Below, in pieces: positions 27,717 to 40,395 of a DNA stretch of 64,000 bases; position 1 is the stretch's first letter; each line of letters opens with the position of its first letter. The position numbers were made by a program, and so were the translations under genes. Origin of the DNA: Mycolicibacterium fallax (GTDB lineage: Bacteria; Actinomycetota; Actinomycetes; Mycobacteriales; Mycobacteriaceae). The DNA lies in the NCBI RefSeq assembly GCF_010726955.1, contig NZ_AP022603.1:2666001-2730000 (forward strand), read 5' to 3'. The notes below the pieces were generated by a model. It worked only from the letters and a program-made list of their open reading frames with translations, was not told the origin of the DNA and ran no database searches.

Positions 27717-30700
27717 GCGCGGTCCTGTCCGTCGATCAGCGGCGCCCAGACCCGGGCGGCGTAGCAGCCCATCCGGGTCTGCTGCCCGGGGACCTGTTCG
27801 CCGGGGCGCGGCGGGGCCATCAGGGCGCCCCAGCCGTCGGCGCCCCAGGCCCGCCGGACACCCGGGCTGCGTTCCTCGCCGTCGTACCGGTCGGTGGACA
27901 CCCACTGCTTGCGGGCCCGGACCTCGGCGGCGTCGGCGACCCGGGTGGCCGCCCAGGCGTAGGAGGTCTTCACCGGCAACGGCAGCGGCTCCGCCCGCCC
28001 GGCGTCATAGACCGCGACCAACTCGGTCAGCACCGCGACCGGGTCCGGCGGGGTGGCCAGCCGGGCCTGCTCCACCGGGTGCCGGCCCCAACCCTTGGCG
28101 ATGCAGCGCGCCGAGTACCGGGTTCCCGGGGTCTGGGCGGCCAGTGCCAGCAGCGGGATCCAGGTCTCCATCAGTTGTTTGGGGCCCAGCGAGGAGTAGC
28201 TGTAGGACACCAGCTGGGTGCCGTGCACCGCGCCGACGGTGCCCAGAATCCTGCGGCCGCCGGCCAGCTCGATGTCGACGTCCACGGCCCGGGGGTCGGC
28301 GCCGAGGTGACTGCGGGCCTCCTCGGCGACGGCGGCGGCCTTGTCCACGATGGAGTTCGCGGTGCGCCAGCCCAGCCGGCCCGGCGGGAGCGTGCCGCGC
28401 CGCCACTCGGCCTGCAGCACCCCGTTGCGGTCGGTGCCCCGCACCAACTCCGCCAGCATCCGGGTGCCGACGGCCCAGCCGGTCAAGCCGCCGACCTCCA
28501 CCGCCATGGCGTCCTCGACGTCGTCGGCCTGCCACGGCAGCGCGACGTCCAGCGCCCGGAAGAACCCGCGGATCGGGTCCCGGAAGAAGTTCACCAGCTC
28601 GTCGAGGGCGACGTCGCCGGGCGGCGGCACCGGCAACGGGCCGCTCAGGAACACCGGTGCCGGGCCGCGCGGGCCGGCCGCCATCGCCCGGGCACCGGCC
28701 AGCGCGGTCGGGTCGAAGCTGAACGGGGTGCCCGGCGCGGCCAGTTTGCTTCCGGGAGTGACGTTCTCGGCGTCGAACGACAGCAGCGGGTGCTCGATGA
28801 GGATCTGGGTGCGCACCGGCTGGGCCGCGGTGCGGTCCAGGGTGTCGAGCAGTTCGGCCAGCGGCACGGCGGGCGGCCGGAGTTGCCCGGACACGTCGTC
28901 GCGGCCGGTGTAGGTGATCACCAACGTCTCGGTGGCCGCGCCGATCGCGTCGAGCAGCAGCTGACGGTCCTCGGCGCGGCGGTCGCGCTCTCCGGCCAAC
29001 GGGTCGCGGGCCAGCACGTCGTCGCCGTCGACGGCGTGGCTGCGCGGAAAGACCCCGTCGTCCAGGCCGACCAGGCAGACCACCCGGTGCGGCACCGACC
29101 GCATCGGGGTCATGGTGCAGACCGTGATGGCGCCGGTGCGGAAGTTCGCCCGGCTGGGCCGGCCGACCAGGTGATCGCCGAGCAGGGACCGAATGTCGTT
29201 GAGCCGCAACAGGGTGTCCCAGTGGCTCGCGGCGAACTCGGTGACCTCGGCGAGTTCGCGGTCGAGCTGGTTGCGCTGCCAGGCGTCCTCGCCGGTGGCC
29301 CGGGCCAGCCCGTCCACCCCGTCGCGGAGGGTCTGCACCCAGTGCGTCAGTGGATGCGCCCCGGACAGCCGGTCGAGCACGTCGGCCAGGCGGTCGGCGA
29401 ACTCGGCGAACCGCCCGGCCAGGTCCACCTGGTTGCTGCCGACGTCGTCGAGCGGCAGCGCGGTGCCGATCCAGGCCTCGGCGTCCTGCGACATCGCCAC
29501 CCCGGCCAGGATCCGGTCCAGTCCGAACCGCCAGGTGTTGTGCACGACGCCGTCCAGGCCGTAGGGCCTGCGGTGTTCGGCGTCGATCCCCCAGCGGATG
29601 CCGGATTCCCGGACCCACTCGGTCAACGTTTCGATGTCGTCGTCGGTGAACCCGAACCGCGCCCGCACCGGCGCGGCCTGCGCGACGTCGAGCAGTTCGG
29701 TGGCGGTGCCGCGGCCCTCGGCCATCGCCAGCAGTTGCTCGGCGACGCCGAGCAGCGGGTTGGTCTGGCTCAGCGAACGGTCGGCGAGTTGGACGCGCAG
29801 CCGGTAGGCCGGATGCGTCGCCTCGGCGCCGTCGGGCCGGTGCCCGGTCAGGTCGCCGAGCCCGAACGCGGCCAGCACCAGCGGTGCGTACCGCTCGATG
29901 TCCGGGCACATCACCAGGATGTCGCGGGGCTCCAGGGTGTCGTCGTCGGCCAGCAGGCCGAGCACGGTCTCGCGCAGCACCTCGATCTGCCGGGCCGGCC
30001 CGTGGCAGCTGTGCACCTGAACCGACCGGTCCCCGGCGGCCGGCTTGCGGCCGTCGGGCCGCAGGGCATTGGCGGCCAGGTCGGACTGCAGCCAGCCCAG
30101 CAGGTCCTCGCGGTGCCGCGTATCGGGCAGGTGCTCGTCGTGCAGCCCGTCGGCCGGCAGCGCGCGCTGCAGTTCCCGCAGGTCGCGGCCCAGGCTGGCG
30201 AGCAGCGGATGCCCGGCCGCCCGGTGATCGGGGTCCTCGCGCCGGCGCACCGGGCCGTGCCGGCCGGCCAGCGCGCGCCACAGCGCGTCGCTGGGGTGCG
30301 GCAGCCACAGGTGCAGGTCATGCCCGGCGGCCACCGCGGCGAGCAACTCGATGTCGGTGGCGCTGAGCCGGGTGTGGCCGAACAATGACAGCCGCTCGGG
30401 CAGCTCCAGCCCGCCGGCGGCCAGCCGCGCGACGGTGCGGCGGTGCCGCACATCCGGCGGGTCGGCCGGCACCCGTTCGACCAGCCCGCGCCACAGCCGC
30501 GGCTGCCAGGCCAGGTCGGCGGCCAGCGCGCGCCCGGCGCCGTCGGTGTCGCGCCCGGCGGCCCAGTCGGTGAGCAGTTGCGGCCGCTGCCGGCCGTACG
30601 AGGCGAACAGCCCGGCGATCCGGCGGGCCACCGCGTAGCGGCGACCGCGGCGCAACTCGGCCTCATCGCTGTTCGGCCCGGCGCTGTTGGTCCCGGCGCC

Positions 30701-31078
30701 GTCGGTCCCCGCGCCGGTAGTCCCGGCGCCGAGGTGGGCGGCCAGCGGCGCGCACCAGGGCTGGGTCACCGCGTCGTCGATCACCGCGAGCAGCGGCCAG
30801 GTCAGCGCGTCGGGATCCCAGGGATCGGCGTCGGCGTCCCCGGTGAGCTCGGCGATCAGCGACCGCGGCGAGCGGAACCGGACCCCGGCGCACACCCCGT
30901 CGTTGTGCTCGGCGCCGAGCAGGTGGGACAGCCGCTGGCTCAGCCAGCGCTCCACCCCGCGCGCGGGCACCAGCACCAGGTCGGTGCCGAACGGGTCAGC
31001 CGGCGGGGTCGCCAACAGCTCGCCCAGGCCCTGGGCGAGCAGGTCGGTGCGCTCGGCGCGGTGCAGGTGAAAAGCCAT
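27713..31078 (-). CDS. recC: exodeoxyribonuclease V subunit gamma (RecC)
   Basis: RecC (1121 residues) is the non-enzymatic scaffold that in E. coli recognises Chi. The start MAFHLHRAERTDLLAQGL and the motif LVPARGVERWLSQRLSH are typical; further signatures are VMCPDIERYAPL, CTMTPMRSVPHRVVCLVGLDDGVFPR and the C-terminal RTAN/SYSSLGPKQLMETWI region. Residues 116-137 are a four-unit pentapeptide insertion (GAGTT, GAGTD, GAGTN, SAGPN). ATG at 31078 was taken in preference to 31108 because family similarity begins there. First gene of recC-recB-recD. Confidence 0.95.
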   Translation of the reverse strand: MAFHLHRAERTDLLAQGLGELLATPPADPFGTDLVLVPARGVERWLSQRLSHLLGAEHNDGVCAGVRFRSPRSLIAELTGDADADPWDPDALTWPLLAVIDDAVTQPWCAPLAAHLGAGTTGAGTDGAGTNSAGPNSDEAELRRGRRYAVARRIAGLFASYGRQRPQLLTDWAAGRDTDGAGRALAADLAWQPRLWRGLVERVPADPPDVRHRRTVARLAAGGLELPERLSLFGHTRLSATDIELLAAVAAGHDLHLWLPHPSDALWRALAGRHGPVRRREDPDHRAAGHPLLASLGRDLRELQRALPADGLHDEHLPDTRHREDLLGWLQSDLAANALRPDGRKPAAGDRSVQVHSCHGPARQIEVLRETVLGLLADDDTLEPRDILVMCPDIERYAPLVLAAFGLGDLTGHRPDGAEATHPAYRLRVQLADRSLSQTNPLLGVAEQLLAMAEGRGTATELLDVAQAAPVRARFGFTDDDIETLTEWVRESGIRWGIDAEHRRPYGLDGVVHNTWRFGLDRILAGVAMSQDAEAWIGTALPLDDVGSNQVDLAGRFAEFADRLADVLDRLSGAHPLTHWVQTLRDGVDGLARATGEDAWQRNQLDRELAEVTEFAASHWDTLLRLNDIRSLLGDHLVGRPSRANFRTGAITVCTMTPMRSVPHRVVCLVGLDDGVFPRSHAVDGDDVLARDPLAGERDRRAEDRQLLLDAIGAATETLVITYTGRDDVSGQLRPPAVPLAELLDTLDRTAAQPVRTQILIEHPLLSFDAENVTPGSKLAAPGTPFSFDPTALAGARAMAAGPRGPAPVFLSGPLPVPPPGDVALDELVNFFRDPIRGFFRALDVALPWQADDVEDAMAVEVGGLTGWAVGTRMLAELVRGTDRNGVLQAEWRRGTLPPGRLGWRTANSIVDKAAAVAEEARSHLGADPRAVDVDIELAGGRRILGTVGAVHGTQLVSYSYSSLGPKQLMETWIPLLALAAQTPGTRYSARCIAKGWGRHPVEQARLATPPDPVAVLTELVAVYDAGRAEPLPLPVKTSYAWAATRVADAAEVRARKQWVSTDRYDGEERSPGVRRAWGADGWGALMAPPRPGEQVPGQQTRMGCYAARVWAPLIDGQDRA
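30671..30730. repeat. four tandem 15-bp repeats in recC
   Basis: Units at 30671, 30686, 30701 and 30716 read (minus strand) as GGCGCCGGGACnACC-like sequences and encode GAGTT, GAGTD, GAGTN and SAGPN. The array expands a low-complexity loop early in RecC and keeps the frame. Confidence 0.88.
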
Positions 31079-31219
31079 CCCGGCAAATCTATGCGCATCG
31101 TCCGACAACCCGGCCGCGAGGCCGCGGACACTCCGTCCGGCGCGCCTCGCGGCGAATTACATCGATGTGTGTTATGGGGTTATTGAGACAGAAGTGAAAC
31201 CATCTGGCACGCTCGGGGC

Positions 31220-31750
31220 ATGACGACGGATCGTCGGCCCTGGACGACACTGCGGATCGCGCTCATTGCGCTGGCCGCGGTGGCACTGCTGGCCGCCGCG
31301 ATCACCGTCATGCACATTGCCCGGACCGCCGCTGCCGACGGCATCCGCGCGCAGTCCTTCACCGTCGGCGGCTGCGTGACGTTGCCGGCCTCCGGCGTCG
31401 CGCGGGCCGCGGTGTGCAGCGAGGATCCCAGCTACACCGTCGGCGCGGTCACCGCCGCCGGGGTGTCCTGCCCGAGCGCCGCCTACCAGCGCGCCGACGC
31501 CGACGACGCGCACACCCTGTGCCTGGTGCCCAACCTGGTCGCCGAGCACTGCTACCTGCTGAGCATGCCGATCGGCACCCTGGCCCGCAGCACCTGCGCG
31601 GCCGAAACCGAGTCCGGGGACGGGGTGCTGGTCCAGGTCACCGAGCGCCTCGAGGTGGCCGACGGCGACGCCTGCCGCGCCGGCGCCGGCGATCACGCCT
31701 GGCCGTATCCGACGCCGGCGCGTACCTACTGCACCCGCACCCTGCTCTGA
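31220..31750 (+). CDS. secreted or membrane-anchored Cys-rich hypothetical protein
   Basis: Not recognised as a named family. The 176-residue product has a basic start (TTDRRPW, LR), one hydrophobic segment (residues ~11-34) acting as signal or anchor, and an exported domain with eight cysteines at 52, 66, 84, 101, 111, 126, 152 and 171, consistent with four disulfides. The domain pattern (FTVGGCVTLP ... CSEDPSYTVGAV ... CLVPNLVAEHCY) resembles small mycobacterial LppU-like secreted proteins. It is divergent from recC and convergent with mak. Confidence 0.7.
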   Translation: MTTDRRPWTTLRIALIALAAVALLAAAITVMHIARTAAADGIRAQSFTVGGCVTLPASGVARAAVCSEDPSYTVGAVTAAGVSCPSAAYQRADADDAHTLCLVPNLVAEHCYLLSMPIGTLARSTCAAETESGDGVLVQVTERLEVADGDACRAGAGDHAWPYPTPARTYCTRTLL

Positions 31751-31776
31751 GCGACTCAGAGCCCTGAGCGACTCAG
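31745..31776. terminator. duplicated hairpin at convergent gene ends
   Basis: CTCTGAG-CGA-CTCAGAG (31745-31761) and CTGAG-CGA-CTCAG (31764-31776) are two adjacent stem-loops built from a 14-bp direct repeat (31747-31760 and 31764-31777). The first contains the stop codon of the hypothetical gene, the second that of mak. Likely a bidirectional terminator. Confidence 0.5.
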
Positions 31777-33085
31777 ACCAGATCGGCGACCGAACCCAAC
31801 GGGATGGTCAGCCAGGCCGGCCGATGCCGGGCCTCATAGGCGGTCTCGTAGATCGCCTTGTCCAGCTGGTAGGCGGCCAGCAGTTCCGGCTCCGACCGCG
31901 GGTCCAGGCCCCCGCCGGCGACATAGCCCTGGCAGAACGCCTCCTCGTTTCGGCCGGTCCACTCCCGGGCGCGGGCCGCCAACTGCTTGTCCTGGGGATC
32001 CCCGCCCTGCCCGAGCAGCGGGTGATAGGCCGCGTACTCATAGGACCGCAGCATGCCGGCCACGTCCCGAAGTACCGAGTCCGGCCGCCTGCGCTGCTCC
32101 AGCGGGGTTCCCGGCTCGCCCTCGAAGTCGATCAGCAGCCAGTGCTCCGGGGTGCGCAACACCTGGCCCAGATGCAGGTCGCCGTGCACCCGCTGCACCG
32201 ACATCGGCATCCCCGCCAGCGCCTCGAACCGCCGGCGCGCGGCGTCGGCGTACGGAACCAACTCCGGTGCGCGCGACACCGCGAACGCCAACCGGTCCAG
32301 CGCGGCGGCCACCGGAAACTCCCCCGGCGCGGTGCCCAGCCGCTCGGCGAGCACGGCGTGCACCGCGGCCACCGCGTGCCCGAGCCGGTGCGACTCCCCG
32401 GCGAAGTCGCCGCCCACCTCCTCGGCGTACAGATCGCCCTCGGCGTAGAGGTCCCGGGAGCTGGCGGTCGCCATGTCCCAGCCCTCCGAGGAGTTGGACG
32501 CGAACTCGGTCAGCATGCCCAGCGGGGCGGGCTGCCCCTCCCAGCGAATCTGGTAGGAGCCCAGCAGTCGGGCGACGTTCGGGCTGTGCGCCCGGCCCAG
32601 CACCCGGTTGAGTTCGACGTCCGGGTTGATCCCGGGGTTGACCCGGCGGAACACCTTGAGGATGGCGTGCTGGTGATAGATCACGCTGGTGTTGCTCTGT
32701 TCGGCGCTGGTCACTCGCGCCGGCGCGGCCGGGTCCAGTTGCGCGCCCGGTTCGGCGCTGAACGTCACGTCGCCGCGGACCGCGTCGGTGGCGAGCAGTT
32801 CCAGCAGCCGCGCGGCTGAATTCGGTTCATACAGCGCGTCGTAGCCGATCCGGGCACCGTCACTGCCGATGGTGGCGGTTTCGGCGTACTCGGCCAGCGG
32901 CTCACCGTCCCATCCCACGATCACCTGATAGCACTCGCTGCCGCCGTCGGCGTAGACCGCGTCGACGAGCATCAGGTCCAGGCCGTCGTCCAGCGCCACC
33001 ACCACCGCCGGGTCCGCCGACACCAATTCGCGCCCGCGGCCGGCGAACCAGCGCCGGCTCGGCAGCCAATCCAGGAAGGGCAGGC

Positions 33086-33089
<4 letters not shown>
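31773..33089 (-). CDS. mak: maltokinase (Pep2/Mak)
   Basis: Mak phosphorylates maltose made by TreS, feeding maltose 1-phosphate to GlgE for alpha-glucan synthesis. The 438-residue protein starts [20 protein letters not shown], the mycobacterial Mak N-terminal cap, and carries the kinase catalytic loop [11 protein letters not shown] and the metal-binding LIDFEGEPG. The ATG overlaps the treS stop (ATGA). A small internal duplication, [12 protein letters not shown], sits near residue 230. The longer open frame to 33287 is antisense-type noise inside treS. Confidence 0.94.
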
Positions 33090-34858
<1,769 letters not shown>

Positions 34859-34911
34859 ACTCGCCTTCGACCGTAGGCCGGTGCCACCGGTTTCGCCACC
34901 CGTACGCCAAC

Positions 34912-35961
34912 TCAGCGCTCGGGGACCACCAGCAGTGGACCGGGCCGCACCCCGACCTTGACCCTGGTCCCGGGCGGAAATTCGCGGCCGCGCACGCTGC
35001 CGAGTTCGGCGATCAGCAAGGTGCCGTCGACGAGCACCACGTGCACCCGGGAGATCGGCCCGAGGAACGCGTTGGACTCCACCGTGCCGGGCCCGTCCGC
35101 GGCGGCCCGCAGCGCCAGCGCCTCCGGGCGGACCAGCGCCAGCCCCTCGCCCGCGGTGATCGAGCCCGGCTTGGTGGGCAGCGACACCCCCAGCAGCCGC
35201 GCGGTGCCGTCGGACACCGCCGCCGGAACGTAGTTGGACAGCCCGATGAAGTCGGCGACGAACGGGGTGGTCGGGTGCGCGTACAGCGCGGCCGGGGTGT
35301 CGATCTGCTCCAGGGTGCCGCCGTTGACGACGGCCACCCGGTCGGCCATCGCCAGCGCCTCTTCCTGATCGTGGGTGACGAACAGCGTGGTGATGCCGAG
35401 CTCCAGCTGGATGTGCCGGATCTGTTCGCGCAGCTGGGCCCGCACCTTGGCGTCCAGCGCCGAGAGCGGCTCGTCGAGCAGCAGCACCCGCGGTTCGATG
35501 GCCAGCGCCCGGGCCAGCGCGACCCGCTGCTGCTCTCCGCCGGAGAGCTGGTCGGCGAACTTGTCGGCGTGGTCGGCCAACCCGACCAGCTCGAGCATCT
35601 CGGCGGCCCGGCGCCGCCGGTCGGGGGCCGAGATGCCGCGCAGCTTGAGCCCGAACGCCACATTGTCCAGCGCGCTCAGGTGTGGGAACAGGCTGTAGGC
35701 CTGGAACACCATGCCCATGTCCCGCTTGTTTGCGGGCACCCCGGTGACGTCGGCGCCGTCGATCAGCACCCGGCCGGTGCTCGGCTCGTCGAGGCCGGCC
35801 ACGATCCGCAGTGCGGTGGTCTTACCGCAGCCCGACGGGCCCAGCAGCGCCACAAACTCGCCGGGTTCGACGCGCAGGGTCAATCCGTCCAGGGCGCGCA
35901 CCGCGCCGTAATGCCGGCCCAGCTCGACCAGGTCGACCGAAACACTCCTGCGCGCGGTCAT
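34912..35961 (-). CDS. ABC importer ATP-binding protein (polyamine/iron/aminoethylphosphonate type)
   Basis: A 349-residue ATPase of the PotA/FbpC-like importer class. Walker [10 protein letters not shown] (41-49), Q-loop [10 protein letters not shown], signature LSGGEQQ (139-145), Walker B VLLLDEP (159-165) and the H-loop VTHDQEEAL; a C-terminal TOBE-type regulatory domain follows (~240-349). The start codon overlaps the stop of permease 2 (ATGA). Substrate not determined. Confidence 0.9.
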   Translation of the reverse strand: MTARRSVSVDLVELGRHYGAVRALDGLTLRVEPGEFVALLGPSGCGKTTALRIVAGLDEPSTGRVLIDGADVTGVPANKRDMGMVFQAYSLFPHLSALDNVAFGLKLRGISAPDRRRRAAEMLELVGLADHADKFADQLSGGEQQRVALARALAIEPRVLLLDEPLSALDAKVRAQLREQIRHIQLELGITTLFVTHDQEEALAMADRVAVVNGGTLEQIDTPAALYAHPTTPFVADFIGLSNYVPAAVSDGTARLLGVSLPTKPGSITAGEGLALVRPEALALRAAADGPGTVESNAFLGPISRVHVVLVDGTLLIAELGSVRGREFPPGTRVKVGVRPGPLLVVPER

Positions 35962-36752
35962 CCGCCACCTCCCCGCGCCGCCACCGGCGCCCAGATCCGT
36001 CGGCCCCGGGTCAGCACGGCCAGCCCGGTCAGTAGTAGGAACCCGAAGATCAGCACCGCCAGCGAGGCGGCGACCGAGGTGGTCCCGTCGGTGGTGCTGA
36101 CCGCCACGATCTCCACCTGCAGGGTCCGGTAGCCCAGCAGCGAGGCGATGGTGTATTCGCCGAACACCACCGCGGTGGCCACGAAGGCCGCCGACAGAAT
36201 CCCGGACCAGATGTTGGGCACCACCACCCGCACGATCGCGGTCAGCCAGTTCGCCCCGAGCGAGCGGGCGACCTCCACCAGGGTGCGCAGTTCGGTGGCC
36301 GACAGCGCCACATCGAGTGCCCGGTAGCCGAACGGCAGCACCAAGATGACGTAGACGAAGGTCAGGGTGAACGGCGAATCGCCGAGCAGGTAGGTCACCC
36401 ACAGGTACACGTTGCGCAGCCCGACGACGATCACCAGGGCCGGCACCACCAGCGGCAGCAGGCAGAGAAACTCCAGCAGTCCGCGGGCGCCCGGCGCGCG
36501 CAGCCGCACCCAGATCATCGTCGGCAGCAGCAGCGCGAGCAGCAGCGCGACGGTCAGCAGCGCCAGCCCCACCGACACCCCGACCGCGCCGTAGAGCGCC
36601 GGATCGGCGACCAGGTTCCCCCAGGCCGCCAGGGTGCGACCGCCGTTCCACAGGTCGCGGGTGGAGAAGTCGGCCATCGCGTACAGCGGGAAGCCGAAGA
36701 ACAGCGCGAAGGCCGCAATCAACCCGGCCCGGACCCAGCGCTGCCCGGTCAT
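35958..36752 (-). CDS. ABC importer permease (second)
   Basis: A 264-residue membrane protein with six predicted helices and the EAA-loop region EVARSLGANWLTAIVRVVVPNIWSG that contacts the ATPase. It belongs to the PotC/ThiP-like permease group. The ATG at 36752 overlaps the stop of permease 1, and its own stop overlaps the ATPase start, so the three are coupled. Confidence 0.88.
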   Translation of the reverse strand: MTGQRWVRAGLIAAFALFFGFPLYAMADFSTRDLWNGGRTLAAWGNLVADPALYGAVGVSVGLALLTVALLLALLLPTMIWVRLRAPGARGLLEFLCLLPLVVPALVIVVGLRNVYLWVTYLLGDSPFTLTFVYVILVLPFGYRALDVALSATELRTLVEVARSLGANWLTAIVRVVVPNIWSGILSAAFVATAVVFGEYTIASLLGYRTLQVEIVAVSTTDGTTSVAASLAVLIFGFLLLTGLAVLTRGRRIWAPVAARGGGG

Positions 36753-37576
36753 GACAGCCACCGGGCGGTGCGGCGGACCAGGCGGGCGTAGCCGAACATC
36801 ACCGCGGCGACGACGACGATCATCTCGCAGGCCAGCGCATAGGCCAGCCCGGTCTGCCCGAGCAGCACCTCGCTGGTCAGCGCGGAGCGAATCAGCAGCG
36901 GCACGATCGGGCTGCCCTGGGTGACCAGCGCCGCCGCGGTGGCGTAGGCGGCGAAGGCGTTGGCGAACAGCAGCAGCGTCGAACCCAGGAACACCGGCCA
37001 CAGGATCGGGACAGCCACCTCGCGCCAGTACTGCCACTCCGAGGCGCCCAGCCCGACGGCGGCCTCCCGCCACTGCCGGCGCAGCCCATCCAGGGCGGGC
37101 AGGAACACCACCACCATCAGCGGGATCTGGAAGTAGGTGTAGACCAGGATCAGCCCGGGCATGCCGTAGAGGAACCCGCCGGCCAGCCCGAGCACCCCGA
37201 ACGTCGCCATGAAGGCGAACGCCAGCGCGACGCCGCCGAACTGGGCCAGCACGCCGCACAGCGCCAGTCCCGCCCGGCGGACCGCCGACTCCGGCCGGGC
37301 GGCCACGATCAGCCAGGCCAGCACCGCGCCGAACACCGCACCGAGCAGCGCCGAGGCCAGGGACAGCAGCAGGCTGCGGCCCAGCGCGGCCAGCGCGGTC
37401 CCGGAGAACAACGCGCCGACGTTGGCACTCGACGGCGATCCGTCCACGATGAACGCGTTGACCAGCACCGTCACCGAGGGCACCACCAGGAAGATCCCGA
37501 CGTAGCCGGCGAACGGCAGCAGCGGGAGCCACTGCCGGGCCAGGCCCGGCAGCCGGCGCACGGCCTGGCTCGACAC
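36749..37576 (-). CDS. ABC importer permease (first)
   Basis: A 275-residue permease of the PotB/PhnU-like group with about six helices and an EAA loop (WREAAVGLGASEWQYWREVAVPILWP). The GTG start lies 1 nt after the stop of the substrate-binding protein gene. Paired with the second permease, it forms the translocation channel. Confidence 0.88.
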   Translation of the reverse strand: MSSQAVRRLPGLARQWLPLLPFAGYVGIFLVVPSVTVLVNAFIVDGSPSSANVGALFSGTALAALGRSLLLSLASALLGAVFGAVLAWLIVAARPESAVRRAGLALCGVLAQFGGVALAFAFMATFGVLGLAGGFLYGMPGLILVYTYFQIPLMVVVFLPALDGLRRQWREAAVGLGASEWQYWREVAVPILWPVFLGSTLLLFANAFAAYATAAALVTQGSPIVPLLIRSALTSEVLLGQTGLAYALACEMIVVVAAVMFGYARLVRRTARWLS

Positions 37577-37577
37577 G

Positions 37578-38699
37578 TCAGCCGACTGCCTTGGCCCAGT
37601 TGTCGACCAGGTATCTGGCCGCGGCGTCGGTCTGGGCCTGGGTGGGGATGGTGATCGGCCCGTCGATGGTCACCATCGTTTCGAAGGCCTTGCGGTCCAG
37701 CGTGCCCGCCATCATCATCACGTCGGCGCGGACCGGGCGGACCCCGCTGTGCGCCAGCAGGTTCTGGCCCTCGTCGCTGAAGATGAACTCCTGCCACAGC
37801 CGGGCGGCGGCCGGGTGCGGGGCGTCGGCGTTGATGGCCTGGAAGTAGTACCCGGCGACCGCGGCGTCGTTGGGCACGAAGATCCGCCAGCTCGGCAGCT
37901 TCTTGGATTCCTCGCCGTTGAGGTAGTTCCAGTCGATCACCACCGGCGTCTGCCCGGCCTCGATGGTCGCCGGGGTCGGGTCGACCGGCAGGAAGTTGCC
38001 CGCGGCGTTGAGTCGGGCGAAGAAGTCCACGCCCGGGGCGATGTCGTCGGCCGAGCCGCCGTTGGCGACGGCGGCCATCAGCACCCCGGAGAAGCCGGCG
38101 CCGGCCTGGGTGGGGTCGCCGTTGAGCGCGACCCTGCCCTTGAACTCGGGTTTGAGCAGATCGTCGACGGCGGTGACCGCCGGGACCTTCGCGGAGTCGT
38201 AGCCGATCGACATGAACCCGCCGTAGTCAGCGACCCAACGGCCCTCGGGGTCCTTCAGCTTGTCCATGATGTCGTCGAAGGTGGCGACCCGATAGGGCGC
38301 GAACTTGTCCACGTTCGCCAGCGTGACGGCCTGGCCCAGGTCGAACACGTCCGGCGCGGCGCTCTTGCCGCGCAGCTGGACCGCGGCGTTGATCTCCTCC
38401 TGGCTGTTGGCGTCGGGCAGCGTGGAGTTGACCTTGATCCCGTACTTCTCGCTGAATCGGGCGATGATGGTGCCGTAGTTGGCCCAGCCCGGCGGCAGCG
38501 CGATGACGTTGAGCTCGCCCTCGGCCTTGGCGGCGGCCACCAGGGCGTCCATCCCACCGAAGTCGGCGGCCGAGGTCGCGGTGGCCGCGGCCCCGGTGTC
38601 GGATTTCCGCTCCGGCGGGGCGCAGCCGCCGAGCGCGACCAGGACGATCAGCGTCGCGGCCAGCGCGACGGACCTGAGCCGGGCCGTCCTCATCGCCAT
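37578..38699 (-). CDS. ABC importer substrate-binding lipoprotein
   Basis: A 373-residue extracellular solute-binding protein. The signal ends in the lipobox ALGGC (Cys26 from the chosen ATG at 38699; an ATG two codons later is possible). The mature part begins with a Thr/Ala-rich linker, then MDALVAAAKAEGELNVIALPP and the two-lobed family-1 fold typical of iron, thiamine, polyamine or aminoethylphosphonate binders (VDDLLKPEFKGRVALN, AGFSGVLMA). It heads a six-gene unidirectional run ending in treS-mak. Confidence 0.87.
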   Translation of the reverse strand: MAMRTARLRSVALAATLIVLVALGGCAPPERKSDTGAAATATSAADFGGMDALVAAAKAEGELNVIALPPGWANYGTIIARFSEKYGIKVNSTLPDANSQEEINAAVQLRGKSAAPDVFDLGQAVTLANVDKFAPYRVATFDDIMDKLKDPEGRWVADYGGFMSIGYDSAKVPAVTAVDDLLKPEFKGRVALNGDPTQAGAGFSGVLMAAVANGGSADDIAPGVDFFARLNAAGNFLPVDPTPATIEAGQTPVVIDWNYLNGEESKKLPSWRIFVPNDAAVAGYYFQAINADAPHPAAARLWQEFIFSDEGQNLLAHSGVRPVRADVMMMAGTLDRKAFETMVTIDGPITIPTQAQTDAAARYLVDNWAKAVG

Positions 38700-38727
38700 A
38701 CCCAAACCTTCATGCCCATACCCAAAC
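38697..38727. promoter_or_regulatory. 11-bp direct repeat over the start of the ABC importer operon
   Basis: CATACCCAAAC occurs at 38697-38707 and 38717-38727, 20 bp (two helical turns) apart. On the coding strand it reads GTTTGGGTATG, and the downstream copy contains the ATG at 38699. It may be a tandem operator or the trace of a small duplication of the start region. Confidence 0.4.
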
Positions 38728-38767
38728 ACAACGCGGCGCCCGGGAGCCAACCCGGCGCAAAGAAACC

Positions 38768-38801
38768 GGACCCCCCACCCAAAGGGGTGGGGGGTCCGGC
38801 C
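38768..38801 (-). terminator. intrinsic terminator of the Ag85A/B-type gene
   Basis: CCGGACCCCCCACCC (38768-38782) pairs perfectly with GGGTGGGGGGTCCGG (38787-38801) around a 4-nt loop. On the minus strand it is followed by TTTCTTT, so it has both stem and U-rich tail, uncommon for mycobacteria. It lies 15 nt past the stop codon. Confidence 0.88.
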
Positions 38802-38816
38802 GTTGAGCGTGTGGGC

Positions 38817-40395
<1,579 letters not shown>

